DNA of 64,000 bases from positions 1 through 64,000 of the forward strand of contig CAZXHT010000003.1 in assembly GCA_964640665.1 (NCBI GenBank), given 5' to 3'. The notes beneath the pieces are model-generated. The model was not told the DNA's origin. It did no database searches and saw nothing but the letters and a program-made list of their open reading frames with translations. The stretch comes from DATKYQ01 sp964640665 (GTDB lineage: Bacteria > Myxococcota > B64-G9). Shown here in pieces: positions 19,870-28,128 of the stretch; position 1 is the first letter of the stretch, and each line of letters opens with the position of its first letter. A program made the position numbers and the translations under genes.

Positions 19870-20666
19870 AGGATCGCTTCGGACGCACCATCGACTACCT
19901 GCGCATCTCGGTCACCGACAGGTGCGACCTGCGCTGCGTTTACTGCATGCCGGAGGAAGGCGTCGAGCGCGTCCCGCCCGACAAGATCCTTTCTTTCGAA
20001 GAGATCCTCGAGGTGGCCGTGACTGCTGCGGCGATGGGGGTTACCAAGATCCGCCTGACCGGCGGCGAGCCGCTGGTTCGCCGGGGAATTGTCCATCTGG
20101 TCGGCATGCTGGCGAAGATTCCGGGTATTAGTGATCTGGCCATGTCCACCAACGCCACCCATCTGTCCGAATACGCCGCCGATCTGGCAACGGCCGGCTT
20201 GATGCGAGTCAACATCAGCCTGGACAGCCTGCGGCCGGAAGTCTTTGCGAATATTACCCGGGGTGGCAATCTTGACAGCGTGTTGTCCGGCATCGACGCC
20301 GCCGAACAAGCCGGTCTTTTGCCGATCAAGCTCAACTGCGTGGTGAAGCGTTCATCCGACGAGCCCGATGCCCGTGAGGTTGCCGCCTTTGGCCGCGAGC
20401 GCGGCTTTGATGTGCGTTTCATTCGGATAATGAACTTCGCCCGCGGCGAATTCTACATCGTCGAGGGTGGCCGCGGCGGTGACTGCCCGAGTTGCAACCG
20501 CCTGCGCCTTTCCTCTGACGGCCTGGTGCACCCTTGCCTGTTTTCCGACCTGGCATTTTCGGTGCGCGAACTGGGCGCCGGCAAGGCCTTGCGGCGAGCA
20601 ATTGAGATGAAGCCGAAGGCCGGTGGGCCCTGCACCCACAACTGGATCAGGGCAGTGGGAGGATGA
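19866..20666 (+). CDS. moaA: GTP 3',8-cyclase MoaA, shortened form
   Basis: Radical SAM enzyme converting GTP to the first molybdopterin intermediate. It keeps the SAM cluster motif in TDRCDLRCVYCMPEEG (about 18-33), RLTGGEPLVRRG, NISLDSL, the second cluster CPSCNRLRLSSDGLVHPC and a C-terminal Gly-Gly needed for GTP turnover. At 266 residues it is about 60 short of the usual 325-340: the segment between FIRIMNFARGEF and the second cluster, normally carrying the W and GxxxRYYR parts, is missing. The frame is open and the gene sits correctly in the operon, so it may be a functional compact form. Confidence 0.88.
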   Translation: MKDRFGRTIDYLRISVTDRCDLRCVYCMPEEGVERVPPDKILSFEEILEVAVTAAAMGVTKIRLTGGEPLVRRGIVHLVGMLAKIPGISDLAMSTNATHLSEYAADLATAGLMRVNISLDSLRPEVFANITRGGNLDSVLSGIDAAEQAGLLPIKLNCVVKRSSDEPDAREVAAFGRERGFDVRFIRIMNFARGEFYIVEGGRGGDCPSCNRLRLSSDGLVHPCLFSDLAFSVRELGAGKALRRAIEMKPKAGGPCTHNWIRAVGG

Positions 20667-20667
20667 A

Positions 20668-21123
20668 ATGAGCGAACTGACTCACGTCGATTCAGAGGGC
20701 CGGGCGATAATGGTTGACGTGGGACCCAAACCCCCACAACGCCGCCGGGCGCGGGCCTCGGGCAAAATAGCCCTGGCGCCGGCGACCGTGAGCCTGGTTA
20801 AAGACAACCAGATCAAGAAAGGCGACGTGCTGGGCGTGGCTCAACTCGCCGGCATCCAGGCGGCCAAGCAGACACCCGGGTTGATCCCGCTCTGCCACCC
20901 GCTGACGCTCGACAAGATCGACGTTCACCTCGAACTGCAGGACGACGGAGTGCTGGCCGGCTCAGAAGTCAAGTGCGTCGGGCGCACCGGGGTCGAAATG
21001 GAGGCGCTCGTTGCCGTGAGCGTAGCGCTGCTCACCGTCTACGACATGCTCAAGGCCGTCGACAAGGACATGTGCATCCATGATATCGTGCTGGTCGAGA
21101 AGGAAAAACGCGATGTCGAGTAA
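20668..21123 (+). CDS. moaC: Cyclic pyranopterin monophosphate synthase MoaC
   Basis: Works with MoaA to form cyclic pyranopterin monophosphate. 151 residues with the diagnostic AGIQAAKQTPGLIPLCHPLTLD, GRTGVEMEALVAVSVALLTVYDMLKAVDK and the early VDVGPKPPQRRRARASGKI. The ATG lies one base after the moaA stop with GGGAGGATGAA as ribosome site, better than an upstream start inside moaA. It overlaps the next gene by 11 bases. Confidence 0.95.
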   Translation: MSELTHVDSEGRAIMVDVGPKPPQRRRARASGKIALAPATVSLVKDNQIKKGDVLGVAQLAGIQAAKQTPGLIPLCHPLTLDKIDVHLELQDDGVLAGSEVKCVGRTGVEMEALVAVSVALLTVYDMLKAVDKDMCIHDIVLVEKEKRDVE

Positions 21124-22051
21124 GATTGAAATTTTCTCGGTAAATGTCTCCGAGAAGAAGGGAACTGTCAAGCACCCAGTCGAGCGAATCGAACTCGACG
21201 AGATGGGAATCGTCGGCGACGCGCACGCCGGGGCATGGCACCGCCAGGTGAGTCTGCTGGCGCAAGAAAGCATCGATCGCTTCTGCGAACAGACTGGGCG
21301 CGAGACCGTTCCCGGAGAATTCGCCGAAAACATCACCCTGCGCGGCTTCGATCTGCGCAGGGCCCGCCTACTGGATCGCTTTCGCATCGGGGAACGCGTA
21401 GAACTCGAACTCACTCAAATAGGCAAGAAGGATCACGGGAACGACAACGAGATTTTCCGCAAGTTGGGCCACAGCCTTATTCCAACTGAAGGAATTTTCT
21501 GCCGGGTACTCAGTGGAGGCAGTATCAAGGCCGGTGATCGAGTCAATCATTTTCCCAAGATTTGGAAATTCAAGGTAATCACACTGAGCGATCGCGCTCA
21601 CCTTGGTGAGTATGAGGACAAGAGCGGCCCCAGGGTACGGGCCGCGCTCGAGAATTTCGCGGCCGCCCAGGGACTTCGTGCGGAGATCGACGCCACCATT
21701 CTGCCCGACGACTCGTCCGCCCTGCGATCCAAACTCGTAGCCGCCCGCGAGGGCGGCTGCGATATTATAGTCACCACGGGCGGGACGGGCATCGGCCCGC
21801 GCGACATCACCCCGGAAGTTGTCGGCGACTTCTGCGACAAGCACATCCCGGGCATCATGGAGGCCATCCGGGTCAAGTTCGGCGCTGAGAAGCCCAACGC
21901 GCTTCTCAGCCGCTCGCTGGCCGGCGTGGCCGGCCAGATGCTGGTATACTCGCTGCCGGGAAGCGTCAAGGCGGTCGATGAGTACATGGGCGAGATAGTC
22001 AAGACGCTCAGGCACTCGCTGCTGATGTTGCACGCCATCGACGCGCACTGA
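21113..22051 (+). CDS. MOSC domain-MogA/MoaB fusion protein
   Basis: 312 residues. Residues 1-145 form a MOSC domain (ELDEMGIVGDAHAGAWHRQVSLLAQESI, GEFAENITLRGFDL, EGIFCRVLSGGSIKAGD), a sulphur- or metal-cofactor-handling fold. Residues 152-312 are a MogA/MoaB molybdopterin adenylyltransferase (KVITLSDRAHLGEYEDKSGP, DIIVTTGGTGIGPRDITPE, LSRSLAGVAGQMLVYSLPGS). The fusion would place adenylylation beside a MOSC carrier and is known in several delta-type genomes. MoeA in the same operon performs the next step. It ends 18 bases from a convergent gene. Confidence 0.9.
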   Translation: MSSKIEIFSVNVSEKKGTVKHPVERIELDEMGIVGDAHAGAWHRQVSLLAQESIDRFCEQTGRETVPGEFAENITLRGFDLRRARLLDRFRIGERVELELTQIGKKDHGNDNEIFRKLGHSLIPTEGIFCRVLSGGSIKAGDRVNHFPKIWKFKVITLSDRAHLGEYEDKSGPRVRAALENFAAAQGLRAEIDATILPDDSSALRSKLVAAREGGCDIIVTTGGTGIGPRDITPEVVGDFCDKHIPGIMEAIRVKFGAEKPNALLSRSLAGVAGQMLVYSLPGSVKAVDEYMGEIVKTLRHSLLMLHAIDAH

Positions 22052-22069
22052 ACCCTATTGCAGTCTTCT

Positions 22070-23539
22070 TCAACGCCGGTGACGGTGACGGCTACCGCCG
22101 CCGCCGCTCGACGAGCGCGAGTGTGAACTCGAACGTGTGCGTGAAAAGGAGTGTGACGAGCGCGACGGGGATGATTTGAATTTCGAGCGCGAGGATGACT
22201 TCTTGGACGAAGAGCTTTTGTCGGAAGGCTTGTAGTTCGGCCTGGCCTTCGACTTGGGAACCACGTATGAGGGCGCACGCATCTTGTAAGGCGACTTGCT
22301 CGATCCTTTGACTCGCCCACGAGGTGAGCGGACGCTCGGTGCGGGAATCGTGGGCCGCCGCATGCCTGGCTGCCGTGGGTGGATGAACTTGCCGGGAGTG
22401 GGGCGGCGTGCTTTGACGTCCGGGCCGGCAAAATCGGTTTGCCCCGGAGTCAATCGTCCAGTGGAAGGCGCCTGCGTCCTTCCCGAAACGCCGCGGCCCC
22501 TGACGATGCCCAGGTCGCGCGTTTTCGTAAGCCGACCGCCGACCAGCGAAGCCGGTCTGTTAACCCGGCCAGGGCTGAGCTTCGGCCGGTAGATCTTCAA
22601 TACGTCGCCGCTGACCCCCATGCTTCGGCCCACACCGTTGCCGGCCATCCTGGCGGTCGCCAGGTTCTTGATTCGCAGTGACTTGATGGTGACGTGCGAG
22701 CGCCGGGTCACCAGTTTCCTGGAGGGTCCCCGCGCACAGGCAACACCCGAGCCGTCACGGCAGCGCCTGGGGTAATAGGTGTGGCGGAATACCCGGGCCA
22801 CTCCCCGGCGGCCGATGTAGTGATGGTGCGGATGCGGATCACAGAAATAATGCCAGTCCATAAAGGTCCAGTAACCGTAGTACACCGGGTAGTAGGCCCA
22901 GCCGAACCAGGGGCCATAGCCGGCGAGTAACGGCGACCAGCCTATGTAGACGTCCGAATAACGCCAGATCACCCAGGCCGGCGCCCAGACAGTCCCCGGC
23001 ACCCACACCCAGCCGACGTAGTCGAGATATGACCACGACCCGTAGTGCAGCGCCGCCCAACCCCAGGGGAAATACGAAGACCAGGTCCAGCCGAGATCGG
23101 TGCTCACCCAGCGACCATAGGTATACGGCCGCCAGCCGTCCCACACCCCGCCCGGGTGCCAGACCCAGCCGTACTCGGCCGTCTCCAGCCACTCGCCGTA
23201 ATCAGCTAGTTTGTCATAGAAATAGGATACGTCCTGGGGTTCGGATGAGCCGGTTTGTTCGACGGCGTCCTCTGCAGGTTCGGGCGCGGGCTCTGGAACC
23301 GCAGGCGGTACGGGCTCTGCCCGCTGGTCGTCATCGGGCACGTCAGCGGGCACATCATCGGGAACACCCTGGGCGTAAAAATATTCGCCACTATCCCCGT
23401 TATCGGGCTGCTGTTCCTCTCGGTAGCCTTCGTCATCAACGAAGTCGCCGTTCTCGTCCCACTGGGCCGGGGCCGCGGCAGACCAGGAGCCTATCAGAAT
23501 CATCGTAAGCCAAGATAAAAAAGTGATTCGCGTTCGCAT
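22070..23539 (-). CDS. DUF6600-type secreted protein with Ser/Arg-rich tail
   Basis: 489 residues. Signal peptide (about 1-26, MRTRITFLSWLTMILIGSWSAAAPA), an acidic Pro/Glu/Asp-rich spacer (to about 105), then a Trp/Tyr/Gly-rich domain of repeats such as YGEWLETAEYGWVWHPG, YGRWVSTDLGWTWSSYFPWG and YVGWVWVPGTVWAPAWVIWRY, which is the DUF6600 pattern. Its biochemical role is unknown. The last 200 residues are basic and end in Ser/Arg/His runs, suggesting binding to an anionic polymer or disorder. A GAAGGAGGC ribosome site and a strong sigma-54-type promoter precede it, next to a sigma-54 activator gene. The cell-envelope location is inferred from the signal peptide. Confidence 0.8.
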   Translation of the reverse strand: MRTRITFLSWLTMILIGSWSAAAPAQWDENGDFVDDEGYREEQQPDNGDSGEYFYAQGVPDDVPADVPDDDQRAEPVPPAVPEPAPEPAEDAVEQTGSSEPQDVSYFYDKLADYGEWLETAEYGWVWHPGGVWDGWRPYTYGRWVSTDLGWTWSSYFPWGWAALHYGSWSYLDYVGWVWVPGTVWAPAWVIWRYSDVYIGWSPLLAGYGPWFGWAYYPVYYGYWTFMDWHYFCDPHPHHHYIGRRGVARVFRHTYYPRRCRDGSGVACARGPSRKLVTRRSHVTIKSLRIKNLATARMAGNGVGRSMGVSGDVLKIYRPKLSPGRVNRPASLVGGRLTKTRDLGIVRGRGVSGRTQAPSTGRLTPGQTDFAGPDVKARRPTPGKFIHPRQPGMRRPTIPAPSVRSPRGRVKGSSKSPYKMRAPSYVVPKSKARPNYKPSDKSSSSKKSSSRSKFKSSPSRSSHSFSRTRSSSHSRSSSGGGGSRHRHRR

Positions 23540-23575
23540 GATTGCCTCCTTCACTCAAGACCGGCAAACTGCACT

Positions 23576-23592
23576 TGCAAGGCACATGCCAG
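23576..23592 (-). promoter_or_regulatory. Sigma-54 (-24/-12) promoter of the DUF6600 gene
   Basis: The minus strand reads CTGGCATGTGCCTTGCA. Compared with the sigma-54 consensus YTGGCACGrNNNTTGCW, it keeps GG and GC exactly 10 bases apart and differs at two positions. Transcription would start about 25 bases before the ATG, which has a good ribosome site. The nearest upstream gene encodes a sigma-54 activator. Confidence 0.75.
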
Positions 23593-23682
23593 TTCCCGAG
23601 CGATCTGCCTTTGTAATTCACTTTATAATACAAGACGTTAAAAGCAGGACCGAATCCCTTGGCGTCGGATCCGGCCTTTGTA

Positions 23683-23721
23683 TCCCAAAACGGAATAGGT
23701 CCTTTTTCCAGAATGGGACCT
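23683..23721. repeat. Inverted repeats upstream of the sigma-54 promoter
   Basis: Nested inverted repeats: TCCCA-N4-GGAA against TTCC-N4-TGGGA (23683-23718) and AGGTCC (23697-23702) against GGACCT (23716-23721). Centred about 110-120 bases upstream of the -24 element and directly after the activator stop codon, this is where an enhancer site for the activator would be expected. No T run follows on the minus strand, so a terminator is less likely. Confidence 0.4.
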
Positions 23722-23726
23722 GGGCA

Positions 23727-26459
23727 TCATTCTTCTCCGTACTTCTTCAGCTTACGCCACAGGGTATTGTAGCCTATGTCGAGTTCCCTGGCCGTAAGCT
23801 TCTTGTTGCCACCGTTTTTCTCGAGCACACTCAGGATGTAGAACCTCTCGACTTGCTGGAGCGTCATGCCATCCTCTACGCCCGCGATCAGCTCCGGCAA
23901 CTCGCTGGTTTCTTTAACAAGCTGAAAGTCTTCAGCGTGCAGTGTCCGGCCGCGACTGCGAATCACGGCCCGTTCGACGGCGTTCTCCAACTCTCTGACG
24001 TTGCCGGGCCAGTGGTAATCGCAAAGGAACTGCTCGGCTGCAGGATCGAACGTCAACTGCGGCCGGTTTTCCTTGTCGCAGCACTTCTTCAAAAACACAC
24101 CGGCCAGCGGCAGGATATCCTCGCGGCGCTCCCTGAGCGGCGGCAGCTTGATGGCGATGACATTGATGCGATGGTAGAGATCTTCGCGGAACTGTCCCTC
24201 CTTCATGAGTTTCTGAAGATCGCGGTTGGTGGCGGCGATGATGCGCACGTCCACCTTGACGACACGCGTGTCCCCGAGCGGAACGATCTCGCCCTCCTGC
24301 AGAGTGCGCAGGAGTTTCTTCTGCATGGCCAGGCTCATGTCGCCAATCTCGTCCAGCAGCAAGGTGCCGCCGTCGGCCGCTTCGAACAGGCCCTTGCGAG
24401 AAGCCGTGGCCCCGGTGTAGGAGCCCTTGACATGGCCGAAAAGCTCTGATTCGAGGAGGTTTTCGTTGAAAGCGGCGCAGTTGATCCTGATGAATTTTCT
24501 GTCGCGCCGCGGGCTGTTTCTGTGAATGGCCTCGGCTACCAACTCCTTGCCGGTGCCGTTCTCGCCCAGGACGAGCACCGTGGCCGATGATTTCGAAATT
24601 CGCACGATCTCTTCCCGGATCTTCTTCATCTGGGAACTTTCGACGATCATGTTGGTGAACGAGGATCGGGCGACCTCCTTCTGCAGCTGATCGACTTCCT
24701 GCTGCAACTCTAGCTGTTTCTCCTTCTCGGCCTGAAGTAGTTTCTGCTGCGTTTTCTTCAATTCGACGTTTCTTCTCTCCAGCTTGTCGATGTTCTGCTT
24801 GAGGCTTTCCGTCATCTCGCGGAACGAAAGCGCCAGCTCGCCGATCTCGTCCCGGCCGCAGTCTGGAACGGGCGCATCCAGGTCGCCCGCGCCAATCTGC
24901 CGGGCGGCCTTTGTCAGGGCGCGTAACGGGCGCACCAGGCTGCGCGCCATCAGTATGGATAATAACCCCAGCAGAAGAAGCACGCCGCTGAACACCCAGA
25001 CAATGGTCCTGTGCACCCCGGCGGTTCTTGCCGATATCTGGCTGCCCAGGCGGCGCAGCAACTCGATGAACTTGTCGACCCGGGTGCCCATCATCACGCC
25101 GCCGAAGATGCCGTACTTGGCGTACTGCCCGGTGTCGTAGAAAATGGGGCAATATACCCGGGTGCGCAAGATGCCGGCCAGGTTGTTGCTGGTGGCAATG
25201 CCGGTGCGACCCAGGCGCGTCTCAAGTACCACCGCGTGGTATCCTTCGCCCATCTTCCAGTCTAGTTGCAGCAGGTTCACCGGCGTGCGCCCGACTTCCT
25301 TCTCGCTACGGCTGCTCTTGTCGGTGTAGGCAGGCACGGAACGGCCCAGGTGATCCACTCCGCGTAAATTCCATAACTTCGGGTGGGTGATTATCCACCC
25401 CTCGTCATCGTACAGATAGGTGTAATCGGCGTCCCGGTAGCCGGCAAAGACCGTGGCGTTCTCTTCCATCGCCTTGACGTGCTGGCTGAACTGCATCAAG
25501 TGCAGATGATCGAGGGCTAGCGAGACGACACCCTCGATCTTGCCGTCGGCCCCCGCTATGGGCGTTGCGAACCTTATCACCCCGTCGTATCTCTTGCCTT
25601 CGATTGTATCTTCCGGCGCAAGCCGGCTGATCAACTTTTCCAACTCGAGGTTACGGGCTTGCAGTTGCTCGGCCGTCATGCGCGGCGGCGCCGGCACCAG
25701 AACACGAGTTTTCTCGCCCGGCTTGCGATAAACCATTACCGCCTGATTGCCCTCGTTGAACGAATCGACGTACTCCATCTCGCCGGCGGCACGCAGGATC
25801 TCGTACAACAAGTAGCGATAGATCTGCTTGTCCCGGGCCGAGCGTTTTTCCAGCCTGGGTATTATTTTCTCGATTCCCAGTTGCTCGATCTTGTCGAGAT
25901 GGAAACCACTCAGATGGGAGACGTAGATCTGTCCCGGCTTCAGATTCATGGCTTCGATGAAATAGTTCTCGGAACGATAGGTCGTCTGCGCAGGATCCGA
26001 AATGCGCCTGCGGCGCTCGGGCGACATGGGGCGCCCGCGTACGATCAGCACCCGTTCCATTCCCGTTGCATCGGCGAAGCTCAACTCCTTGTAGAGCGGT
26101 ATCTCCCGGCGTTCCTCGGTCATCTGACGATCATTGCCCGCCCTGATCCAAATCTTGCGCATGCGCTTTTCGGAAAACCTGACATAACCTTCATCGCTGT
26201 GCTCGACCCTTGCCAGCGAGAGCAGATCTTTCTCGCACTGGTGCAAGAAAGACGAAACCTTGGCGGCGATATGTTCGGCCCGTCGTTCGTAGGTACGGGT
26301 CGTGCGATCAGCCTGGCGGCGCAGATCGTCAACCTGCAGGGCAACCACCACCCCGGCGGCCGCCAGCGGCACAACGGCCAACAGAAGAAAAGTGACCAGT
26401 AGTTTCCAAAACAGCGACCGCCGGCCGCCGGAATCAGGATTGCGCGTTTGTTTGCTCAT
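23727..26459 (-). CDS. Membrane-anchored sigma-54 transcription activator (sensor-HAMP-AAA-HTH)
   Basis: A 910-residue one-protein signalling route. Membrane helix 1 (about 17-40), a large periplasmic, probably Cache-like, sensor region (about 41-480), membrane helix 2 (about 484-504), HAMP (505-556, ARSLVRPLRALTKAARQIGAGD), a coiled coil, then a sigma-54 AAA+ domain: Walker A GENGTGKE (K638), sigma-54 contact loop GSYTGA (679-684, the family GAFTGA), Walker B GGTLLLDEIGD, arginine finger area FREDLYHRINV, and a C-terminal Fis-type helix-turn-helix (KKLTARELDIGYNTLWRKLKKYG). There is no receiver domain, so control is presumably from the periplasmic sensor. Its ATG overlaps the kinase stop. 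The likely target is the next gene. Confidence 0.88.
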   Translation of the reverse strand: MSKQTRNPDSGGRRSLFWKLLVTFLLLAVVPLAAAGVVVALQVDDLRRQADRTTRTYERRAEHIAAKVSSFLHQCEKDLLSLARVEHSDEGYVRFSEKRMRKIWIRAGNDRQMTEERREIPLYKELSFADATGMERVLIVRGRPMSPERRRRISDPAQTTYRSENYFIEAMNLKPGQIYVSHLSGFHLDKIEQLGIEKIIPRLEKRSARDKQIYRYLLYEILRAAGEMEYVDSFNEGNQAVMVYRKPGEKTRVLVPAPPRMTAEQLQARNLELEKLISRLAPEDTIEGKRYDGVIRFATPIAGADGKIEGVVSLALDHLHLMQFSQHVKAMEENATVFAGYRDADYTYLYDDEGWIITHPKLWNLRGVDHLGRSVPAYTDKSSRSEKEVGRTPVNLLQLDWKMGEGYHAVVLETRLGRTGIATSNNLAGILRTRVYCPIFYDTGQYAKYGIFGGVMMGTRVDKFIELLRRLGSQISARTAGVHRTIVWVFSGVLLLLGLLSILMARSLVRPLRALTKAARQIGAGDLDAPVPDCGRDEIGELALSFREMTESLKQNIDKLERRNVELKKTQQKLLQAEKEKQLELQQEVDQLQKEVARSSFTNMIVESSQMKKIREEIVRISKSSATVLVLGENGTGKELVAEAIHRNSPRRDRKFIRINCAAFNENLLESELFGHVKGSYTGATASRKGLFEAADGGTLLLDEIGDMSLAMQKKLLRTLQEGEIVPLGDTRVVKVDVRIIAATNRDLQKLMKEGQFREDLYHRINVIAIKLPPLRERREDILPLAGVFLKKCCDKENRPQLTFDPAAEQFLCDYHWPGNVRELENAVERAVIRSRGRTLHAEDFQLVKETSELPELIAGVEDGMTLQQVERFYILSVLEKNGGNKKLTARELDIGYNTLWRKLKKYGEE

Positions 26460-28096
26460 CCTCGCGGCGAAGCCGTACCCCCGGTTTTCAGGCGAATTTC
26501 AAACGAGGTTCCCTCACCCAAGCGGCTGGTTACTTCGATCGTGCCTCGATGGTGCTCGACGATCCGGGAGACGATGCTCAACCCCAGCCCGGTGCCCTGG
26601 CCGCTCTTTTTGGTCGTGTAGAACGGCTCGAAGATATGCTCCAGATCTTTCTCCGGAATGCCGCTGCCCGTATCGGCCACAGTAAAGGCCAGAGTTTCAG
26701 GCTTCTCGATCTGCGTGCCGAGGGTCAGCTCCCCGCCGCCATCCATGGCCTGGCAGGCGTTGGTGACCATGTTGATGATAATCTGTAGAAGCTGGCTGCG
26801 GTTGGCTACCACCACGGCGCCGGTCGGGCAAAAATCGGTTGACACTCTCACGTCGTACTTGCGAATGGTATGTTCGCAAAAGCTCAGGCCCTGGCCGACT
26901 AGCTCGTTGAAGTCCAACTCCTCAAGCTCTTCGGACGACGGCCGGCCGTAAGAGACCAGGTCCCGCGTCAACTTCTGGATCCGCCCGGCCCCTTCGAGGA
27001 TGCGCTTCATTTTCTCGACGTCGGAAGAATCGCTCGTTCCGCCGGCCAGCTTCTTGACCAGGTATTCCGAGTAGACGGAAATCGAAGTCAGCGGGTTGTT
27101 CAACTCGTGCACGATACCGGCAGCCAGCTTGCCCAGCGAGGCCATTTTTTCCGCCTCGATGATCTGGGCCTCCAGCGCGCGGATCTGGGTCAGATCCTGG
27201 CCCACCATGATGACGCTCTCGACCTCGCCGTCGCGGCCGCGCAGGACCGCCAGGTGGAAGATAATCTGCACCAGCCGGCCGTCCCGGTCTCGCATCCTGG
27301 TCTCGATGCCGCCGGGCGTCGGCCTGCCCTCAATCGTGCGGGAAATCTCCCGGGCCAGGTGCTTCTCCTCTTCCGTGGGCACCCATTTGAAAAAATCCGA
27401 GTCGAGTATCTGGTTCTTGGGAAATCCCAGCAGGTTCTCCATCGCGCGGTTAAAGACCAGGATCTGGCGGTTGGTGTTGGTGACGACGATCAGGGCGTTG
27501 GCATGTTCGAGAATGCTGGCCAGGTAATCTTTCAGGTATGCAGTCTCGTCCAGCAGGCGCTGGTTGCGCAGTGCCAAAGCGATCTGGTTAGCTAGTGAGA
27601 TCAGTAACACCTCGTCATCGTCTCCCAGCGGCGCCAGCGTGCCGGCTTCGAGCTGAATGGCGCCGTAGAGCTGGTTCTCGGACACCAGCGGGACGTGAAT
27701 GGCATAGGCCGAGCCCCCGAAGAGGAAAGGAATTTCCTCGCATATCTCCACGCAAACGGCCTGGGCCACTAATGGATCGAGATGCGTCTTGACGAGCGCC
27801 GAGCGGCTGATGTGGATCTTGTGATTCTCCCCTTCCTTCAGGGAGCCCTCGTGATCGACGACAATTGTCTTCAGCGACTTGGGATCGACAAGTTGAACCA
27901 GGTAGCTGACTTGTGGAAAGAGCGACTTGATCGTGTCGACGATGTTGCGCAGGAACACCTCGTGGCTCAATCCCAGACCGAGCTCCTTGCCCAGGCTCAT
28001 GAAGGCCTTGTGGATCTGCCGGGCTTCCTTGAGTTGTGCCAGCGCGTCTCTGAGCCGCTCGTTGGCCTCGTCAAACGGGTTGTACTCTGTGTCCAT
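26456..28096 (-). CDS. GAF-PAS sensor histidine kinase
   Basis: 546 residues, soluble. An N-terminal helical segment leads into a GAF domain (about 40-180), a PAS domain (about 200-310, HANALIVVTNTNRQILVFNRAMENLLG), then HisKA with the H-box MASLGKLAAGIVHELNNPLTS (His330) and a complete HATPase domain: N box INMVTNACQAM, G1 VADTGSGIPEKD, F box, G2 GQGTGLGLSIV. It should autophosphorylate. No separate response regulator is adjacent; the only receiver domain nearby is at the N-terminus of the preceding gene's product. It overlaps the downstream activator by four bases. Confidence 0.9.
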   Translation of the reverse strand: MDTEYNPFDEANERLRDALAQLKEARQIHKAFMSLGKELGLGLSHEVFLRNIVDTIKSLFPQVSYLVQLVDPKSLKTIVVDHEGSLKEGENHKIHISRSALVKTHLDPLVAQAVCVEICEEIPFLFGGSAYAIHVPLVSENQLYGAIQLEAGTLAPLGDDDEVLLISLANQIALALRNQRLLDETAYLKDYLASILEHANALIVVTNTNRQILVFNRAMENLLGFPKNQILDSDFFKWVPTEEEKHLAREISRTIEGRPTPGGIETRMRDRDGRLVQIIFHLAVLRGRDGEVESVIMVGQDLTQIRALEAQIIEAEKMASLGKLAAGIVHELNNPLTSISVYSEYLVKKLAGGTSDSSDVEKMKRILEGAGRIQKLTRDLVSYGRPSSEELEELDFNELVGQGLSFCEHTIRKYDVRVSTDFCPTGAVVVANRSQLLQIIINMVTNACQAMDGGGELTLGTQIEKPETLAFTVADTGSGIPEKDLEHIFEPFYTTKKSGQGTGLGLSIVSRIVEHHRGTIEVTSRLGEGTSFEIRLKTGGTASPRG

Positions 28097-28128
28097 TCTT
28101 CTTCTCTGCGCCCACCCTGGTTTTCCCC

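Noticed and set aside
22070..22330. Ser/Arg-rich end of the DUF6600 protein as a separate small gene or repeat element
   Set aside because: It is continuous in frame with the upstream domain and has no start signals.
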